Shown here piece by piece: positions 34,430-46,465 of a stretch of DNA of 64,000 nucleotides. Every line of letters starts with the position of its first letter. Position 1 is the first letter of the stretch. The stretch spans positions 3,005,374-3,069,373 of the forward strand of contig OX345652.1 of the NCBI GenBank assembly GCA_947044365.1, in the 5' to 3' direction. The position numbers were made by a program, and so were the translations under genes. The DNA is from Petrosia ficiformis (Eukaryota; Porifera; Demospongiae; Haplosclerida; Petrosiidae). The notes beneath the pieces were generated by a model. The model did no database searches. It was given only the letters and a program-made list of their open reading frames with translations, and was not told the origin of the DNA.

Positions 34430-37400
34430 TTATTCGGTAAAAACACTTTCCAACAATGGCTCACGTAAATATATATCGGTGGATGGTATAGGTACCGGTA
34501 CCTTAGGCTCTTTTGTATTGGTGTATGTATCTTCGAGTTCAAGTATATTCTTTTTCCGCCTATTTTTAATTGCTAGCCATTCCTGTTCGAAGTACTTTCT
34601 GATCAGGGAATATTTGTAGACATGATAGAGTATGATGCCACAGAACACAATGAAACTCAGAGTGAAAATAATAACTAGTCCATCTTCAGCTTTTTCGGAG
34701 GAGGCCCCCCCTTCAGTCCCTTGTACAACATATGCCAATGCTATTAGACTAAGCAAAAACCAGATGTCAATCACATGAATGTTGTTGGTGTAGATTTTGC
34801 CAAAACTCAAAACTGTAATAAGGAGAATCATTATTAATACCAGAACACCAAGTGGTGGAGCGGAATTGTTAATCAAACCGACAGAAAATGCTAATATAAC
34901 TCTTACTAATAGCAACACACCAGGCCAGAAACGAAAATAGTCAATATGAGGACCTCCATAAGCATCAAAGAATGGTTTAAACTTCATCAAGAATGATAGC
35001 TTACTTCGATACTTTGCTCTGGAAAATTCTAATAATGGAAATAACAGAAGAAATAGAGTGTATGGCACCACCAGGAGAATTAGTACAATAACTGCTGTAA
35101 TGAACAGAGGCAGATGGCAAGATCTAAAATAGGCTATATTAGCATCAACATACCAGTAAGTGTCTGAATTTCTACCACAAGAAAGGTTAGATAATGACAG
35201 AATCAGAATTGCTGTACGCAATAATTTAGTATATGATAGGAGAAGTACAGTTGCAAGAACAGGAGTTGCATTATTCCCAACCAATTTAGATATTTTAGAG
35301 AAATATCTAGCAAGTAGTATTATCAAACCAATGATAAACCACAAGTAGAATGGAAAGATAAACTGGAGTCCAGTTTTCTCACATGCATTCATACCAGAGT
35401 AGAAACATGTCTCAATTCCTAAGTCAAGATTAATCCATGATATAAACTGTCTGAGGAAAGGGATTGGCTCTGTTGGGAATAGAGGTTCATATAACTTTAC
35501 AATGTTAGCATAGAATATTAGTCCATTGATAGTACCAACAGATACAGTCAGATTCAAAATAAGAAGAAACACAACTAGAATAATGCCAGCTAAAGCAAAA
35601 GGGATGATTAATAGTATGTATACATTGCTGTTACATTCCTTGCACTTATTGGATCCAAGAACTACACTGAAATGTTCTTCACAACCACCACAAAGTTGAC
35701 CTATCCTATTAAAGGAGCATTGATCATTTGGTTTAGTTAAAGTAAAGTTTGTGTTTGAACGATTACAAAAATCAAATGGGCACTCTTGGTTAACACTTAT
35801 GCAATCCTTGTTACTGTCATATGCTATCCATAATTTACCAGACCTCTCAATGGTGCCTGTTGATGGATCACACTTAACATTCCCCACTGAAGAAATATTG
35901 TCGCTGCAATTGCAAACTCTAGTTTCATCTGAAAGATCAAAACCAACTGGACATGGTTGTATGTCTACAGAAACATCTAAAATATTTGCTTGTATGTTTG
36001 ATTCATACTCAGTTAAAGTCACATATATTTCAATGGTGTTTATACTGGAATTAGTAACTTGAACTAAGTGGGTAATATTAGTACATTCAGCCGAGATATT
36101 CATATTTATTACAGATTGAATAGCATTTTGATCTCTAACTTGTATAATTCCAGTTGTTGTGCCATTTCCACTTCCTACAGCAGTCACTGCAAATGTTAAA
36201 CTACTTCCAGGTGAAGCAGTGAAGTTTTTTCTAGTTTCATTACAAATTGGATTGATACCATTGCAGAAGCAGACATCACGTGCATCGGAAGATATTATTG
36301 AAATTCCTGATGTTAGATCAATGTTGCTTATACTGAAAAAGAAATTCTGATCAACAATCCTAATGGCTGCCCAGGACATGCAATCGAAATAAACACCACC
36401 ATAAATTGCTGTACCAGCAATACGAGCTGTATTACCCTGAAAATAAAAATATTTAGTATTGTTAGGTGATGACTCATAAATATCCTCAGAAACTTGGTAA
36501 AAGCAATCAGCATTTAGCCCAGTAACGTCAGTATTTCTACCAGTGCCATCATCTGCCCTTATTGCATACTGTGAAATATGTATTGCACCACCACTAAATG
36601 TTGCATGGTTATCAATGAACGACATATTTGTACCACGATCTATTAATAAAAATGCATTGTTTAGCATTAGTATTGCTCCGCCTTTAACACCTGTATTGTT
36701 AATGAAGAGATTCTTGCCAGTAAAAGTCACATACGAGTCATAAATTAGCAGACCAGTACCATCATTATTCGCAAAAACACAATCTTTCACTGTTATGTTA
36801 TTCATGTGGAGGAAAACTGCAATATATTTCACATTAGGTTCTAATCTTAACATATTGGCTAAAGTTTCATTGTGCTTGTTACTCGTAAATGTTACATTGA
36901 AAAACATTACTTCTAATGTAGGATTAGTCAGCTGTTTTAATTGTTCAATATTCATTGCACTCTTAATACTACCACTGTTTTCAAAAAATCTTGTTGACTC
37001 AATTATCAATTTTCCAGGATCATTAGAATACCAGTAAAACTGAAATGCCAGTAGTCTATTGTATGAAAATATGCTGTTAGTTATAGTTATAACTGGTTTG
37101 CCATATGATGCATTTTTACATCTATGTTGAAACATTTCAAAACCAATTTGGGCACCATTGCATAAAATGTCTGTGAGTAGTAAATTATATAGATAGGTTT
37201 CTGCCTCAACCAAAATACTGGCATTATGGTTGTTGATAATTTGTACCAAATGCAGCTGGAGGTTCACAGTGTACTGCTGTTGACAGAATAGAATATACAA
37301 TCCATTATTTGAGGCTGAAGTTATGTTAGAGCTTTCAATTAGAAAACCATTCCAGGTGTCTATCTCATTGATGTGATTTGGAAAGTCATGAAACTCTACA

Positions 37401-37984
37401 AAGATATTAGCAAAGTCTCTTGGTGAAGTATTACGAGCAAAGGAGCAGTTGGAGATAGTAGTGTTTAAGGCATTTCTAATAAACAAGCCATTGCCACTGC
37501 CATTTTGAATTGATAGATTCTCCAAGTTGATATTAAACGAATTATTAATAGATAGAGAGGCGTTTGAATTATCAATATAAGTACTACTGCAATTGTTAAT
37601 CACTACACCAGTTATCTTGATATTATCAGACTCGCTTATAACTATTCCACCAATACCTTTACTACATGTTAATGTAATTACAGACTGATATATAGTATCA
37701 TCAAATCCCTGCTCTAAATTACCTTCTCCTAGAAAGCTGACATTTCGTAGTCCAATTAGTAGCAACTGCTGATGTTCCAGCACATGTGTTCCTTCCAGAA
37801 AGTAGAAAACCGTGTCATTAGTGAAGTACAAATTGTCTTGTAAAATGTAGAAAGACAGATTACGACGGATGGTATTATCTGGACAAAGTGTTCCATTAGA
37901 TGATACATAATACTCAGCTGTATCTGTACACTGAATATAAATAGCACTGATGAAAAAAACAATGGAAATAAGTAGATATGCCAT
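34430..37984 (-). CDS. Array gene A: beta-helix (pectin-lyase-like) ectodomain, Cys-rich stalk, 8-9 TM protein, 1184 aa
   Basis: Single exon, ATG at 37984 starting a signal peptide (MAYLLISIVFFISAIYI) that ends at QCTDTAEYY. Residues about 25-650 are Asn-rich with many N-x-S/T sites and read as right-handed beta-helix coils. They include paired GGAI motifs (KGGAILM, SGGAIHI) like those of chlamydial Pmp repeats. Residues about 660-780 form a Cys-rich stalk with NDQCSFNRIGQLCGGCEE. TM segments occupy about 780-1125, and the tail ends in REPLLESVFTE. It is the most diverged member of the four-gene array, yet its TM core (LNLTVSVGTINGLIFYANIV onward) matches the others almost exactly. Receptor or sensor function is inferred from layout only; no catalytic motif was seen. 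Confidence 0.88.
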   Translation of the reverse strand: MAYLLISIVFFISAIYIQCTDTAEYYVSSNGTLCPDNTIRRNLSFYILQDNLYFTNDTVFYFLEGTHVLEHQQLLLIGLRNVSFLGEGNLEQGFDDTIYQSVITLTCSKGIGGIVISESDNIKITGVVINNCSSTYIDNSNASLSINNSFNINLENLSIQNGSGNGLFIRNALNTTISNCSFARNTSPRDFANIFVEFHDFPNHINEIDTWNGFLIESSNITSASNNGLYILFCQQQYTVNLQLHLVQIINNHNASILVEAETYLYNLLLTDILCNGAQIGFEMFQHRCKNASYGKPVITITNSIFSYNRLLAFQFYWYSNDPGKLIIESTRFFENSGSIKSAMNIEQLKQLTNPTLEVMFFNVTFTSNKHNETLANMLRLEPNVKYIAVFLHMNNITVKDCVFANNDGTGLLIYDSYVTFTGKNLFINNTGVKGGAILMLNNAFLLIDRGTNMSFIDNHATFSGGAIHISQYAIRADDGTGRNTDVTGLNADCFYQVSEDIYESSPNNTKYFYFQGNTARIAGTAIYGGVYFDCMSWAAIRIVDQNFFFSISNIDLTSGISIISSDARDVCFCNGINPICNETRKNFTASPGSSLTFAVTAVGSGNGTTTGIIQVRDQNAIQSVINMNISAECTNITHLVQVTNSSINTIEIYVTLTEYESNIQANILDVSVDIQPCPVGFDLSDETRVCNCSDNISSVGNVKCDPSTGTIERSGKLWIAYDSNKDCISVNQECPFDFCNRSNTNFTLTKPNDQCSFNRIGQLCGGCEEHFSVVLGSNKCKECNSNVYILLIIPFALAGIILVVFLLILNLTVSVGTINGLIFYANIVKLYEPLFPTEPIPFLRQFISWINLDLGIETCFYSGMNACEKTGLQFIFPFYLWFIIGLIILLARYFSKISKLVGNNATPVLATVLLLSYTKLLRTAILILSLSNLSCGRNSDTYWYVDANIAYFRSCHLPLFITAVIVLILLVVPYTLFLLLFPLLEFSRAKYRSKLSFLMKFKPFFDAYGGPHIDYFRFWPGVLLLVRVILAFSVGLINNSAPPLGVLVLIMILLITVLSFGKIYTNNIHVIDIWFLLSLIALAYVVQGTEGGASSEKAEDGLVIIFTLSFIVFCGIILYHVYKYSLIRKYFEQEWLAIKNRRKKNILELEDTYTNTKEPKVPVPIPSTDIYLREPLLESVFTE

Positions 37985-38589
37985 CTTCTGTCATGTGATG
38001 ACCTTAACCACCCTCACAACATCTGTCATATACTATTTTGAACAGTATATAAATATGTATAGTGTTATATATATTGTGAGTGAATAGTTGTTGTTGTAGC
38101 AATAGTCAATAGTAGAGTTGACTTAATTCTACAATGCTCCGTATTGTCCTACTGCATATTTGTGGCTGTCACATGAAGCCGCTAACACTATATACAATTA
38201 TATATAATAATGATAATCATTAATATGTGGGTAGTAATGACAAATTAAACAAGAGGTGACATAAGTTACATAACTCATGATAACACTATATTGGAACTGA
38301 TGTAATTACACTTGATTTATAAACTTTGCTGTGCAGCTTTGTATTTAAGATGCTGAACTCAATTTCATTTTGTATAGTCATCAGGGTTCTCTTATAATTA
38401 AGACCAATGATTTGAAAATGTGAAAATGATCATAATATCATTTGAACTATGATCTGTCAGTTGTAATGTGTTGTATCCACATAAACCCCAAAACACTAAC
38501 ATGTAGTATATCTAGGATATACACCAACTAAAACATGGTTATATAAAATAGAATTAACAATTGAATTTTTGATGAAGTGTTTATATACC

Positions 38590-38917
38590 CAGTGGCGTTA
38601 CTGAGTGTTTAGTGATGGCAGGGCCAAGAAATTAAGAGTTGTAAAGCAGGGGGTCTGAGGGGCACAGCCCCCCAGAAACTGAGGGTTTTTCAGAGTTAAA
38701 AAAGATCAAACTGAGGGGAAAATTTGGCTTGTGGCTTTATTTCTGTTATATTACACTGCTCCAAAGTGGTGTACAAACACTGATCATGAATTGAGATGAC
38801 AGAATAAGTGTGGGTATTAAAAAATTAAACTGAAAATTATAATAATAATAATAATAATAATAATTTTTAAACATTTTCTGTTGCCTGGGCTCCGGCCCGT
38901 GTGCAGTTACACCACTG
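38590..38917. mobile_element. hAT-type MITE with perfect 8-bp target duplication
   Basis: The ends are CAGTGGCGTTACTG on the left and CAGTGGTGTAACTG on the right (minus strand). Exact TATATACC flanks lie at 38582-38589 and 38918-38925. Inside are a GGGGG...CCCCCC foldback and a TAA run (38842-38865). It sits about 0.6 kb upstream of array gene A. Confidence 0.9.
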
Positions 38918-39164
38918 TATATACCTAACAACATCAAACAGTCACCATGGTAGCATAGTATATATCTTCTGCACTGGCACCAGGAGTTATTGCTATTACA
39001 TTCCCTGCAAGTGTTACAAGAACTATAGGGTCTAGGAAGAGTAGGGTTCACTTGCAACTAATAGTCACACCCACAACTAGTTATCATAACAACAAAGCTA
39101 TGAATTCTACTCAAACTACCAAATGGCAAAATATGAAATATTTGTATGTTCTTATGTATATATG

Positions 39165-39485
39165 TGTGTAATTGTGTATGTATGTATGTATGTATGTATG
39201 TATGAATGTGTATGTATGTATGTATGTGTGTGTGTGTATGTATGTATGTGTATGCATGTGCAATATGTATGTATGAAACTATGCATGTATAATGTATGTT
39301 TGTATAATTATATGTATGTATGAATGTATGTATGTATGTATGTATGTATATGTATGTATGCATGTATGTATGTATGTACGTACATATATGTATGTATCAA
39401 TGCATGTACAAATTGTACATACATAAATCAGTTAAGAGTAACACTTATATTTATATCTTATATCATGTATGTATGTATGTATAAT
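39165..39485 (+). repeat. (TATG)n microsatellite
   Basis: About 320 bp of TATG units with interruptions. ORFs on either strand here are repeat artefacts. From 39500 to 40380 I see AT-rich DNA and no supported gene. Confidence 0.9.
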
Positions 39486-40379
39486 TCTGTATTTAAGAAC
39501 CCTGTAGACATATATGTAGAGTTGTATGTATGTATAACCAGGAGCCCATACGTTGTATTGGCACCTGGTATAATGTATGTGGTATAGTTATGACATTATA
39601 CTGATATTTGTTATCCTTATAAAAAGAAGTACTATTAGTTCTTGTCAGTCAATCAGTAAAAACAAAAATAGTGTGTCTATCCCAGCTTACTCCTTAAATT
39701 TGGAACCACTCCTCCTCTTATCAGTAGACCAAGTACCATTGGGAGTAATATACAGCAATGTACCTATGTAGGGTCTAAAACTCCATCTATTATATACATC
39801 TTCACGAAATAGTTTAAGACTTTTCAGTAGTTTAGATTTGACTGTTAGACTACTTTGAAGTTTGGACCATACAACCAACAACACATTATATGTAATACGT
39901 TATTGTATCACTATAATGATTAAATATTTTTATGACTATCCACATGATGTGTGGGAGTTTAGATAATAGTGAAAAGGCTAACACAGTTCCTGTTGGTGGT
40001 ACAATTGTATACAAACTTAATGTAATGACTGCTATGATAATTAGAGTACTACTATACATATTCATGATAAATTAGTTGTTCTATTATTGACAACGTTTTA
40101 TAATAGTTTTGATTTTTAAACTTTACTTATGTTGCAGATCTTACATTCATTGGAAATTGAAATTCAATTTGCCTTGGATTTATAATACATACACTATTCA
40201 GAGCGTACTTGTACTTAAGTACAGCATTATATAGAGGATTTCCATCAGTTGTACTTTTAGTAATGTGTAAAATTCCCTAGTAAGTAAAATACAATTAACC
40301 TATGATATATAACACATTATACTATATACCCAGGATTACTCCCTCCTTAAAGCTTATTTACTAAGACTGCAATGTCACA

Positions 40380-40630
40380 AAAATAGTCATTTTAAATTGT
40401 AAAGCTCAACAAATTATTTTACCAACAAAAATTATCTACGAAATTATACTATACACATTTCTCAATAAGCACACAAATAAAAAATAATGTCTCTTACATG
40501 TATAGCTACCATGTTTCTAATAATTAGCATGCAGACAAATAAAATAATAATTATAATTATATACATTACAATAATAACAAAACTCTATCAGTGCTATGTT
40601 TTCAAAATAATTGTTATTCTTTTTATTTTA
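40380..40630. repeat. Conserved 3' flank of the array genes
   Basis: A stretch from AAGCTCAACAAATTATT to TATCAGTGCTATGTTTTC lies just beyond the stop of gene B. It recurs beyond gene C (about 47310-47500), in part beyond gene D (about 52370-52510), and beyond the 46466 remnant (about 46275-46450). It marks the downstream end of each duplication unit. Confidence 0.75.
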
Positions 40631-43600
40631 TTATGGAGAAGAGTTTTCCAGCAATGGCTCACGTAGCTCAGTATAACATTCAGAAGATGATACGCTATCT
40701 CTTTGTATATTTTCTTGTGAGTCATCAAGTAGTTGTTCCATCATCTGAGATTGTGTGTTTGTCTTTTTGTAGCTGATTATTTTTGCATAACATTTCTGTA
40801 GACCATCCTTCCCAATTATGGAATATACGTATCCATGATAGAATATGATTCCACAGAATATAATAAAACTTTGACTAAATATAACAACTAGTCCATATTC
40901 AGCTTCCTTTGAGAAGGAGAGATTACAATTTACATTCCTTTGTACGACGTATGCCATTACCAATAGACTCAGAGTAAACCAGACATCAAGAACATTGATA
41001 GTATTTTTATAGACTTTGCCGAGACTCAAAGATGTAATAAGAATGATAGTAGCTGCTACTAAACAGCCAAAAGCAACTCTAGATTTACTGAAAGCTACTA
41101 ACAATGCTAATATAACTCTGATTAATAACAATACACCAGGCCAGAAGCGGAAATAATCATTATGAGGACCTCCATAAGCATCAAAGAATGGTTTAAATTT
41201 TATCAAAAATGACAACTTACTACGACATTGATCATTAGAAACTTCTAATAATGGAAATAGAAGAAGAAATAGGGTGTATGGCACCACAAGGAGAATTAGT
41301 ACAATAACTGCTATAATGAACAGGGGCAGATGGCAAGATCTAAAATAGGCTATATTAGCATCAACAAACCAGTAGACGACAGGTGGATTTCCTTTACACG
41401 AAATGCGAGTTGTTGACAGAATCAGAATTACTGTACGCAATAGTTTAGTGTATGATAGGAGAAGTACAGTTGCAAGAACAGGAGTTGCATTATTCCCAAT
41501 CAATTTAGATATTTTAGAGAAATATCTAGCAAGTAGTATTATCAAACCAATGATAAACCACAAGTAGAATGGAAAGATAAACTGGAGTCCAGCTTTCTCA
41601 CATGCATTCATACCTTTGTAGAAACATGTCTCAATTCCTAAGTCAAGATTAATCCATGATATAAACTGGCTGAGGAAAGGGATTGGCTCTGTTGGGAATA
41701 GAGGTTCATATAACTTTACAATGTTAGCATAGAATATTAGTCCATTAATAGTACCAACAGATACAGTCAGGTTCAAAATAAGAAGGACCACAACTAGAGC
41801 AATGCCAGCGAAAGCAAAGGCAAGGAATAGTGATATTTGTACATTGCTGTTACACTTCTTGCATTTATTGGACCCAAAAACTACACTATAGTTATCTTCA
41901 CAACCACCACAAAGTCGACCTATTCTATTAAAGGAGCATTGATCATTCGGTTCATCCAAAGTCATATTTACTGCAGAGAAGTCGCAATAATCAAATGGAC
42001 ATTCTTGATCAACAATTGTACAATTATATTCATTATCATATGATATCCACAAACTGCCTGATCTCTCAATGATACCTGTTGATGAAACACACTTTGCTAC
42101 TGAGGAAATTTCTTCATTACATTCACAAACTCTAGTTACACTGGAGAGATAGAAACCAGCTGGACATGGTTCTATATTAACTGTAAAAAGTAAAATATTT
42201 GGTTCTGTGTTAAAATCACTTGAAGCGAAAGTGACATCTATATCAATGGTACTTAAACTGGAATCAGTTACCTGGACTGAGTGGGTTATGTCAGTACAGC
42301 CGGCTGAAATATCAAAATTTGTTACAGTCGGAGAAGCATTTTGATCTTTAACCTTTACAATGCCATGCCCAGTTGTCAGAATTGTACCATTTCTGTTTGC
42401 AAAAGCTATGACAGTGAAATCGAAACTGTGTCCTGGCAATGATGTAACATTTTTTTCTGTTTCGAAACAATTTGGAACATTATCGTCACAAAAGCAAATA
42501 CGATGTGCATTGGAAGATATTACAGAGTTTTCAGTCAGGTTAACAACACTTATATTCTCTAAAGAAATTTTATCATATTCACTGGCAAAACAGTCAGACA
42601 CTTTACCACCATCATAGTAAACTGCTGAACCTGCAATACCAGCTGTATTATCTTGAAAATGAAAGTATTTTCTAACAATAGGTTCAAAAAGCTGGTAAAA
42701 ACAATATTGATATGTAAGTGAATTCTGTATAACATATATTGCACCTCCCTTGTTTGTTGCATGATTATTAATGAATAAAATGTTTGTATCATTCTGTAAC
42801 AGTATAAGCGCATTCTGCATCTGTATGGCTCCTCCATTAATACCTGTATTGTTAATGAAAACGTTGTTGCCAGTAAAAGTGACATAAGAGTCATAAATTA
42901 GCAAACCAGTTCCATCATTATCAGCAAAAGTACAGTTTGTCATCATTATGTCATTTATATTGTCAATAAGAGCTATAACTGTTTCTTCAATTTCATCATC
43001 AGGATAAACCTTGTTATCTTTGAATGTGACATTGAAAAGCTTTACTTTTAATGTGCAACAGCTTATGGTAATTATTTTCTTTGGGTGTATGATACTTACT
43101 ATTGAGAAGTCATTATTTGCAATAAATTGTGTTGACTCAATACTCACCATTCCTGTTTGCAAGATCAAAACAAATGTTTGTCCGTAATTGTGTTCAAAAA
43201 TGCTGTTAGTTATCTTTATAGTTGGTTTGCTATCTGATAAACAGTTATACTGTAACAAAACAAAACTGGAAACATAGGAACCACTACTTATAACTTCATT
43301 AAATTGTAGATTATTTTGACATGATGAAGTTGATAATAAATACATACTGTAAAAATTGTCGATGAATGTTACTCCTTGAAGACTGAAATTCACAGTGTAT
43401 TCTTTCTGCTTGAATTCAGTAAACAGTCCAGTGTCAAAGCTTGAAGTAATGTTGGAGTCTTCGAGTAAAATATTCCTTATTTTTGTTGTAGTTATATAGT
43501 CATTAAAAACTGCCCTTACACTAGCACTGTAACTTTGTGATCCATTTGCATTATGAGCAAATGAGCACTTTGTGATAGTCATGTTCAAAACATTAACCAT

Positions 43601-44140
43601 AACTAAACCATTTTGACTACTATTTTGAATGGATACATTCTCTATATTGATATTGGAAGAGTTATAAATGGCTAAAGAAGCATTTAAAGGTTCATCACTG
43701 TCATCATAGGTAGTATTAATATTAGTACTGCAATTGTTAATCGTAATCCCTTTTATATCGATATTTTCGCAACTAAGAAATACCACTCCACCAATCCCTT
43801 CATTACATGTTAATATAACTGTAGATTGACTTACAGTTTCATCAAATCCTTGTTCTATGTTACCCACACCATTTAAGGTCACATTTTGTAATCCAGGTAG
43901 TAGCAACTGCTGATGTTCCAGCACGTATGTCCCTTCCAGAAAGTTGAAAATTGTGTCATTGGTGAAGTACCAGTCAGATTGGTGGATGTAGAAAGACAGA
44001 TTATGACAGATGGTATTATCAGGACAGAGTGCTCCATTAGGTGATGATACATAATACTCAGCTGTATCTGTACACTGGATATTAATAGTACAGATGACAA
44101 ATGTAGCAGCAATAAATATGAACACCCTCATCTTCAGCAT
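40631..44140 (-). CDS. Array gene B: beta-helix ectodomain, Cys-rich stalk, 8-9 TM protein, 1169 aa
   Basis: Single exon. The first ATG is at 44140 (MLKMRVFIF); the second, at 44131, matches the MRAFLF starts of genes C and D. A signal peptide is followed by QCTDTAEYYVSS. The beta-helix ectodomain includes GGAIQMQ and GGAIYVI. The stalk has CPAGFYLSSVTRVCEC and NDQCSFNRIGRLCGGCED. Membrane segments begin at about residue 765. The cytosolic tail contains KTNTQSQMMEQLLDD and ends ELREPLLENSSP. The ectodomain is closest to gene D. The tail's acidic/dileucine end is shared with all members, including the remnant, and may act in sorting. Ligand and partner are unknown. Confidence 0.88.
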   Translation of the reverse strand: MLKMRVFIFIAATFVICTINIQCTDTAEYYVSSPNGALCPDNTICHNLSFYIHQSDWYFTNDTIFNFLEGTYVLEHQQLLLPGLQNVTLNGVGNIEQGFDETVSQSTVILTCNEGIGGVVFLSCENIDIKGITINNCSTNINTTYDDSDEPLNASLAIYNSSNINIENVSIQNSSQNGLVMVNVLNMTITKCSFAHNANGSQSYSASVRAVFNDYITTTKIRNILLEDSNITSSFDTGLFTEFKQKEYTVNFSLQGVTFIDNFYSMYLLSTSSCQNNLQFNEVISSGSYVSSFVLLQYNCLSDSKPTIKITNSIFEHNYGQTFVLILQTGMVSIESTQFIANNDFSIVSIIHPKKIITISCCTLKVKLFNVTFKDNKVYPDDEIEETVIALIDNINDIMMTNCTFADNDGTGLLIYDSYVTFTGNNVFINNTGINGGAIQMQNALILLQNDTNILFINNHATNKGGAIYVIQNSLTYQYCFYQLFEPIVRKYFHFQDNTAGIAGSAVYYDGGKVSDCFASEYDKISLENISVVNLTENSVISSNAHRICFCDDNVPNCFETEKNVTSLPGHSFDFTVIAFANRNGTILTTGHGIVKVKDQNASPTVTNFDISAGCTDITHSVQVTDSSLSTIDIDVTFASSDFNTEPNILLFTVNIEPCPAGFYLSSVTRVCECNEEISSVAKCVSSTGIIERSGSLWISYDNEYNCTIVDQECPFDYCDFSAVNMTLDEPNDQCSFNRIGRLCGGCEDNYSVVFGSNKCKKCNSNVQISLFLAFAFAGIALVVVLLILNLTVSVGTINGLIFYANIVKLYEPLFPTEPIPFLSQFISWINLDLGIETCFYKGMNACEKAGLQFIFPFYLWFIIGLIILLARYFSKISKLIGNNATPVLATVLLLSYTKLLRTVILILSTTRISCKGNPPVVYWFVDANIAYFRSCHLPLFIIAVIVLILLVVPYTLFLLLFPLLEVSNDQCRSKLSFLIKFKPFFDAYGGPHNDYFRFWPGVLLLIRVILALLVAFSKSRVAFGCLVAATIILITSLSLGKVYKNTINVLDVWFTLSLLVMAYVVQRNVNCNLSFSKEAEYGLVVIFSQSFIIFCGIIFYHGYVYSIIGKDGLQKCYAKIISYKKTNTQSQMMEQLLDDSQENIQRDSVSSSECYTELREPLLENSSP

Positions 44141-44149
44141 CAAAAGGTT

Positions 44150-45060
44150 TGAAGTTATACTTGTAATAAATATGTCATCAACATCAGAAACTGAGCATCA
44201 AGTGATTTGCAGTTGATTATATTGAATGTCATGACTACTCATGTGATGTGTGGGAGATGTTATTGGTTAAGGATACAAATTATAATCTAATTGGTCATAC
44301 AGATTGCTATGACCCAATTATATTATGCCTTATATCTCATATTAGATGCACAAAGAAGGTTTGGAATCGTACAATGATTTAATTAAAATATTTCTTTGCA
44401 TATACATCGATCAATAAGGATAACTGAAATTGGATTATAATTACATATATATTATTATGCAGTCATATCAACCTACATGACCAATTAAACTACAAATTCC
44501 ACTATTCCTTGCAACTGTGCTAAATTTTATTTTTGCAGTGTAATAATGGAGTTGACATAATTTCTGCAATTGCACACTGCAAAAATACAATTGTTAAAAT
44601 AACAAATGTATTGGTTAGTACAGTTGCAAGGAGGCAAATTATAATTTAATTGTTTGTTGTTGTGACGGCATGGTAAAAGATATATACTTATACTATAGTC
44701 CATTATCATGCCCAATATCTCATATTAGATGCACAAAGAAGGTTTGGAAACCTAAAATAATTTAATTAAAATGTCAATCTGCTTCTTTGGATATCTAATA
44801 GACAGGATAAGGATAACTGAAATTGGATTATAATTACATGTATGTCATCATTAAAATCTTATTCTGCTTCTTTGGATATCGGATATCTAATAGACATGAT
44901 AAGGATAAAAATTATATCTAATAAGGATAATTAAAATTGCGATTATTGGATTACAATATATCACCATGCAGTCATAACAACCTACACAACCAACTAAATT
45001 ACCAACTGTACTAACCTATATAGTTATTTTAACAATTTTATTTTTGCAGTGCGTGTATAT
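44150..45060. repeat. Intergenic direct and inverted repeats between array gene B and the decayed unit
   Basis: The phrase TCATATTAGATGCACAAAGA occurs at about 44338 and 44717, and inverted at about 56155. ATAAGGATAACTGAAATTGG occurs twice, at about 44416 and 44807. A TTTTATTTTTGCAGTG block occurs at 44525 and 45037, and inverted at 44568 and 56031. No gene is supported. Confidence 0.7.
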
Positions 45061-45324
45061 AAATTTTATGTAATTACTCAATCTAATAGAATATGTTACA
45101 ACCATTTTTATTATATAGCTATATATGTATTCATAATTTAATGATAATGTTCATCATTAGCTGTTTTAGTTTGTCAACGTTAAGCTCTGAAAATTTTACT
45201 TCTACTAAACCCCTTGGTCTAAAAATTACGTTTAAATGCTATAGGTTTAAAAACTTTACATGCACTAGGTATTTAAACCTATGTACCTTCCCTGAGTAAT
45301 TAGTATGTACACAATTACATTATC

Positions 45325-45365
45325 AATGAATGCACTCGCAGTGCAGAACCCTCGCCACAAGCAAA
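45325..45365. mobile_element. Terminal fragment of the 60545-61390 repeat family
   Basis: TGAATGCACTCGCAGTGCAG, continuing to AACCCTCGC, is the inverted counterpart of 61322-61350. Both carry a GCACT...AGTGC foldback. DNA between 45370 and 46270 shows nothing coding. Confidence 0.5.
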
Positions 45366-46465
45366 TGAGTTGTGTTTCCATGTACTCTTTTGCTACCAGT
45401 GAGTTGTAAAAATTGTCATAACTTTGTAACCAAAATGTTTTAGAAAAGCCTGTCTTTTATTTTGATCTTTGTATGATTTCAAGTCTGTTGGTGGCTCGAT
45501 TGAAGTCCCAATGCTGTTATGTGTCCAGCTCAACTACATGTACTCCCCTGACAAGTTAATATGGTGTCCCCAACTATCTAATAAATTATGGTAGCTCCAA
45601 TGGCTCAATTATACTAGTTTAGACCTATGTTTGGCTATACCTAGAACACTGCTTTATCTGCTACATTATTACATGCATACAGTCTAAAATATATGACAAA
45701 ACAATTTGTTTCTTTTGCTAATTATGTTTGTTCTTGTAATAGGAATATATTTGCATTGCTAATAGGAATACTTTTTAAATGTTTCCATTTAAATTAAATT
45801 TATAATTTTGTTTATAATTATCAACCCTCTTAGACTACTATCAAGAGTATAATTATGTACAGCATAAAGTTTGTGCACATAGAGTACCATGATAAGACAG
45901 TAGCTGGGGATACTGTCCTAAAGTATAATGTACATGTATATCATCACTGATAATTGAATAATATGGTAATTTGAGTTTTAAGTAGAGGACTAACATGAAT
46001 TATTATTCTATATTTATTCTGACCTCTATTTATGTGTGCATACACACTAGTCTTTTAGAATTGTGTACTGTCTTTACAGTATATTTAGAGGGGGCTGCAT
46101 AACACATATGGCATATTCTTATTACAAAGCAAACATCCTGTTTTGATACCATATAGAATATACAATTTAATAAGCAAATAACTTGACCTGAATGTTTCAA
46201 CCAATATATTGTATTATATTGTTTATATTGGATATCAAAATGTCCTGTTTGATCACAAATAATATTCAATAAAGCTCAACAAATTATTCTACCAAGAAAA
46301 TAATAAAATTTTAATTAAACGAAAGTATAACTAGATCTATAAGTATACATGTTTCTTAAAAGCCCACAAAAAAACATGTATATATAGCTGCCATATTTCT
46401 AATAAATAGCAGACAAGTAAAATAGTAATTAAACAATTTCTATCATTGCCATGTTTTCAATAATC

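Noticed and set aside
39687..39884. 65-codon minus-strand ORF (FREDVYNRWSFRPYIGTLLY...)
   Set aside because: The composition looks protein-like, but I recognise no family, and there are no supporting exons nearby. Not enough to call.
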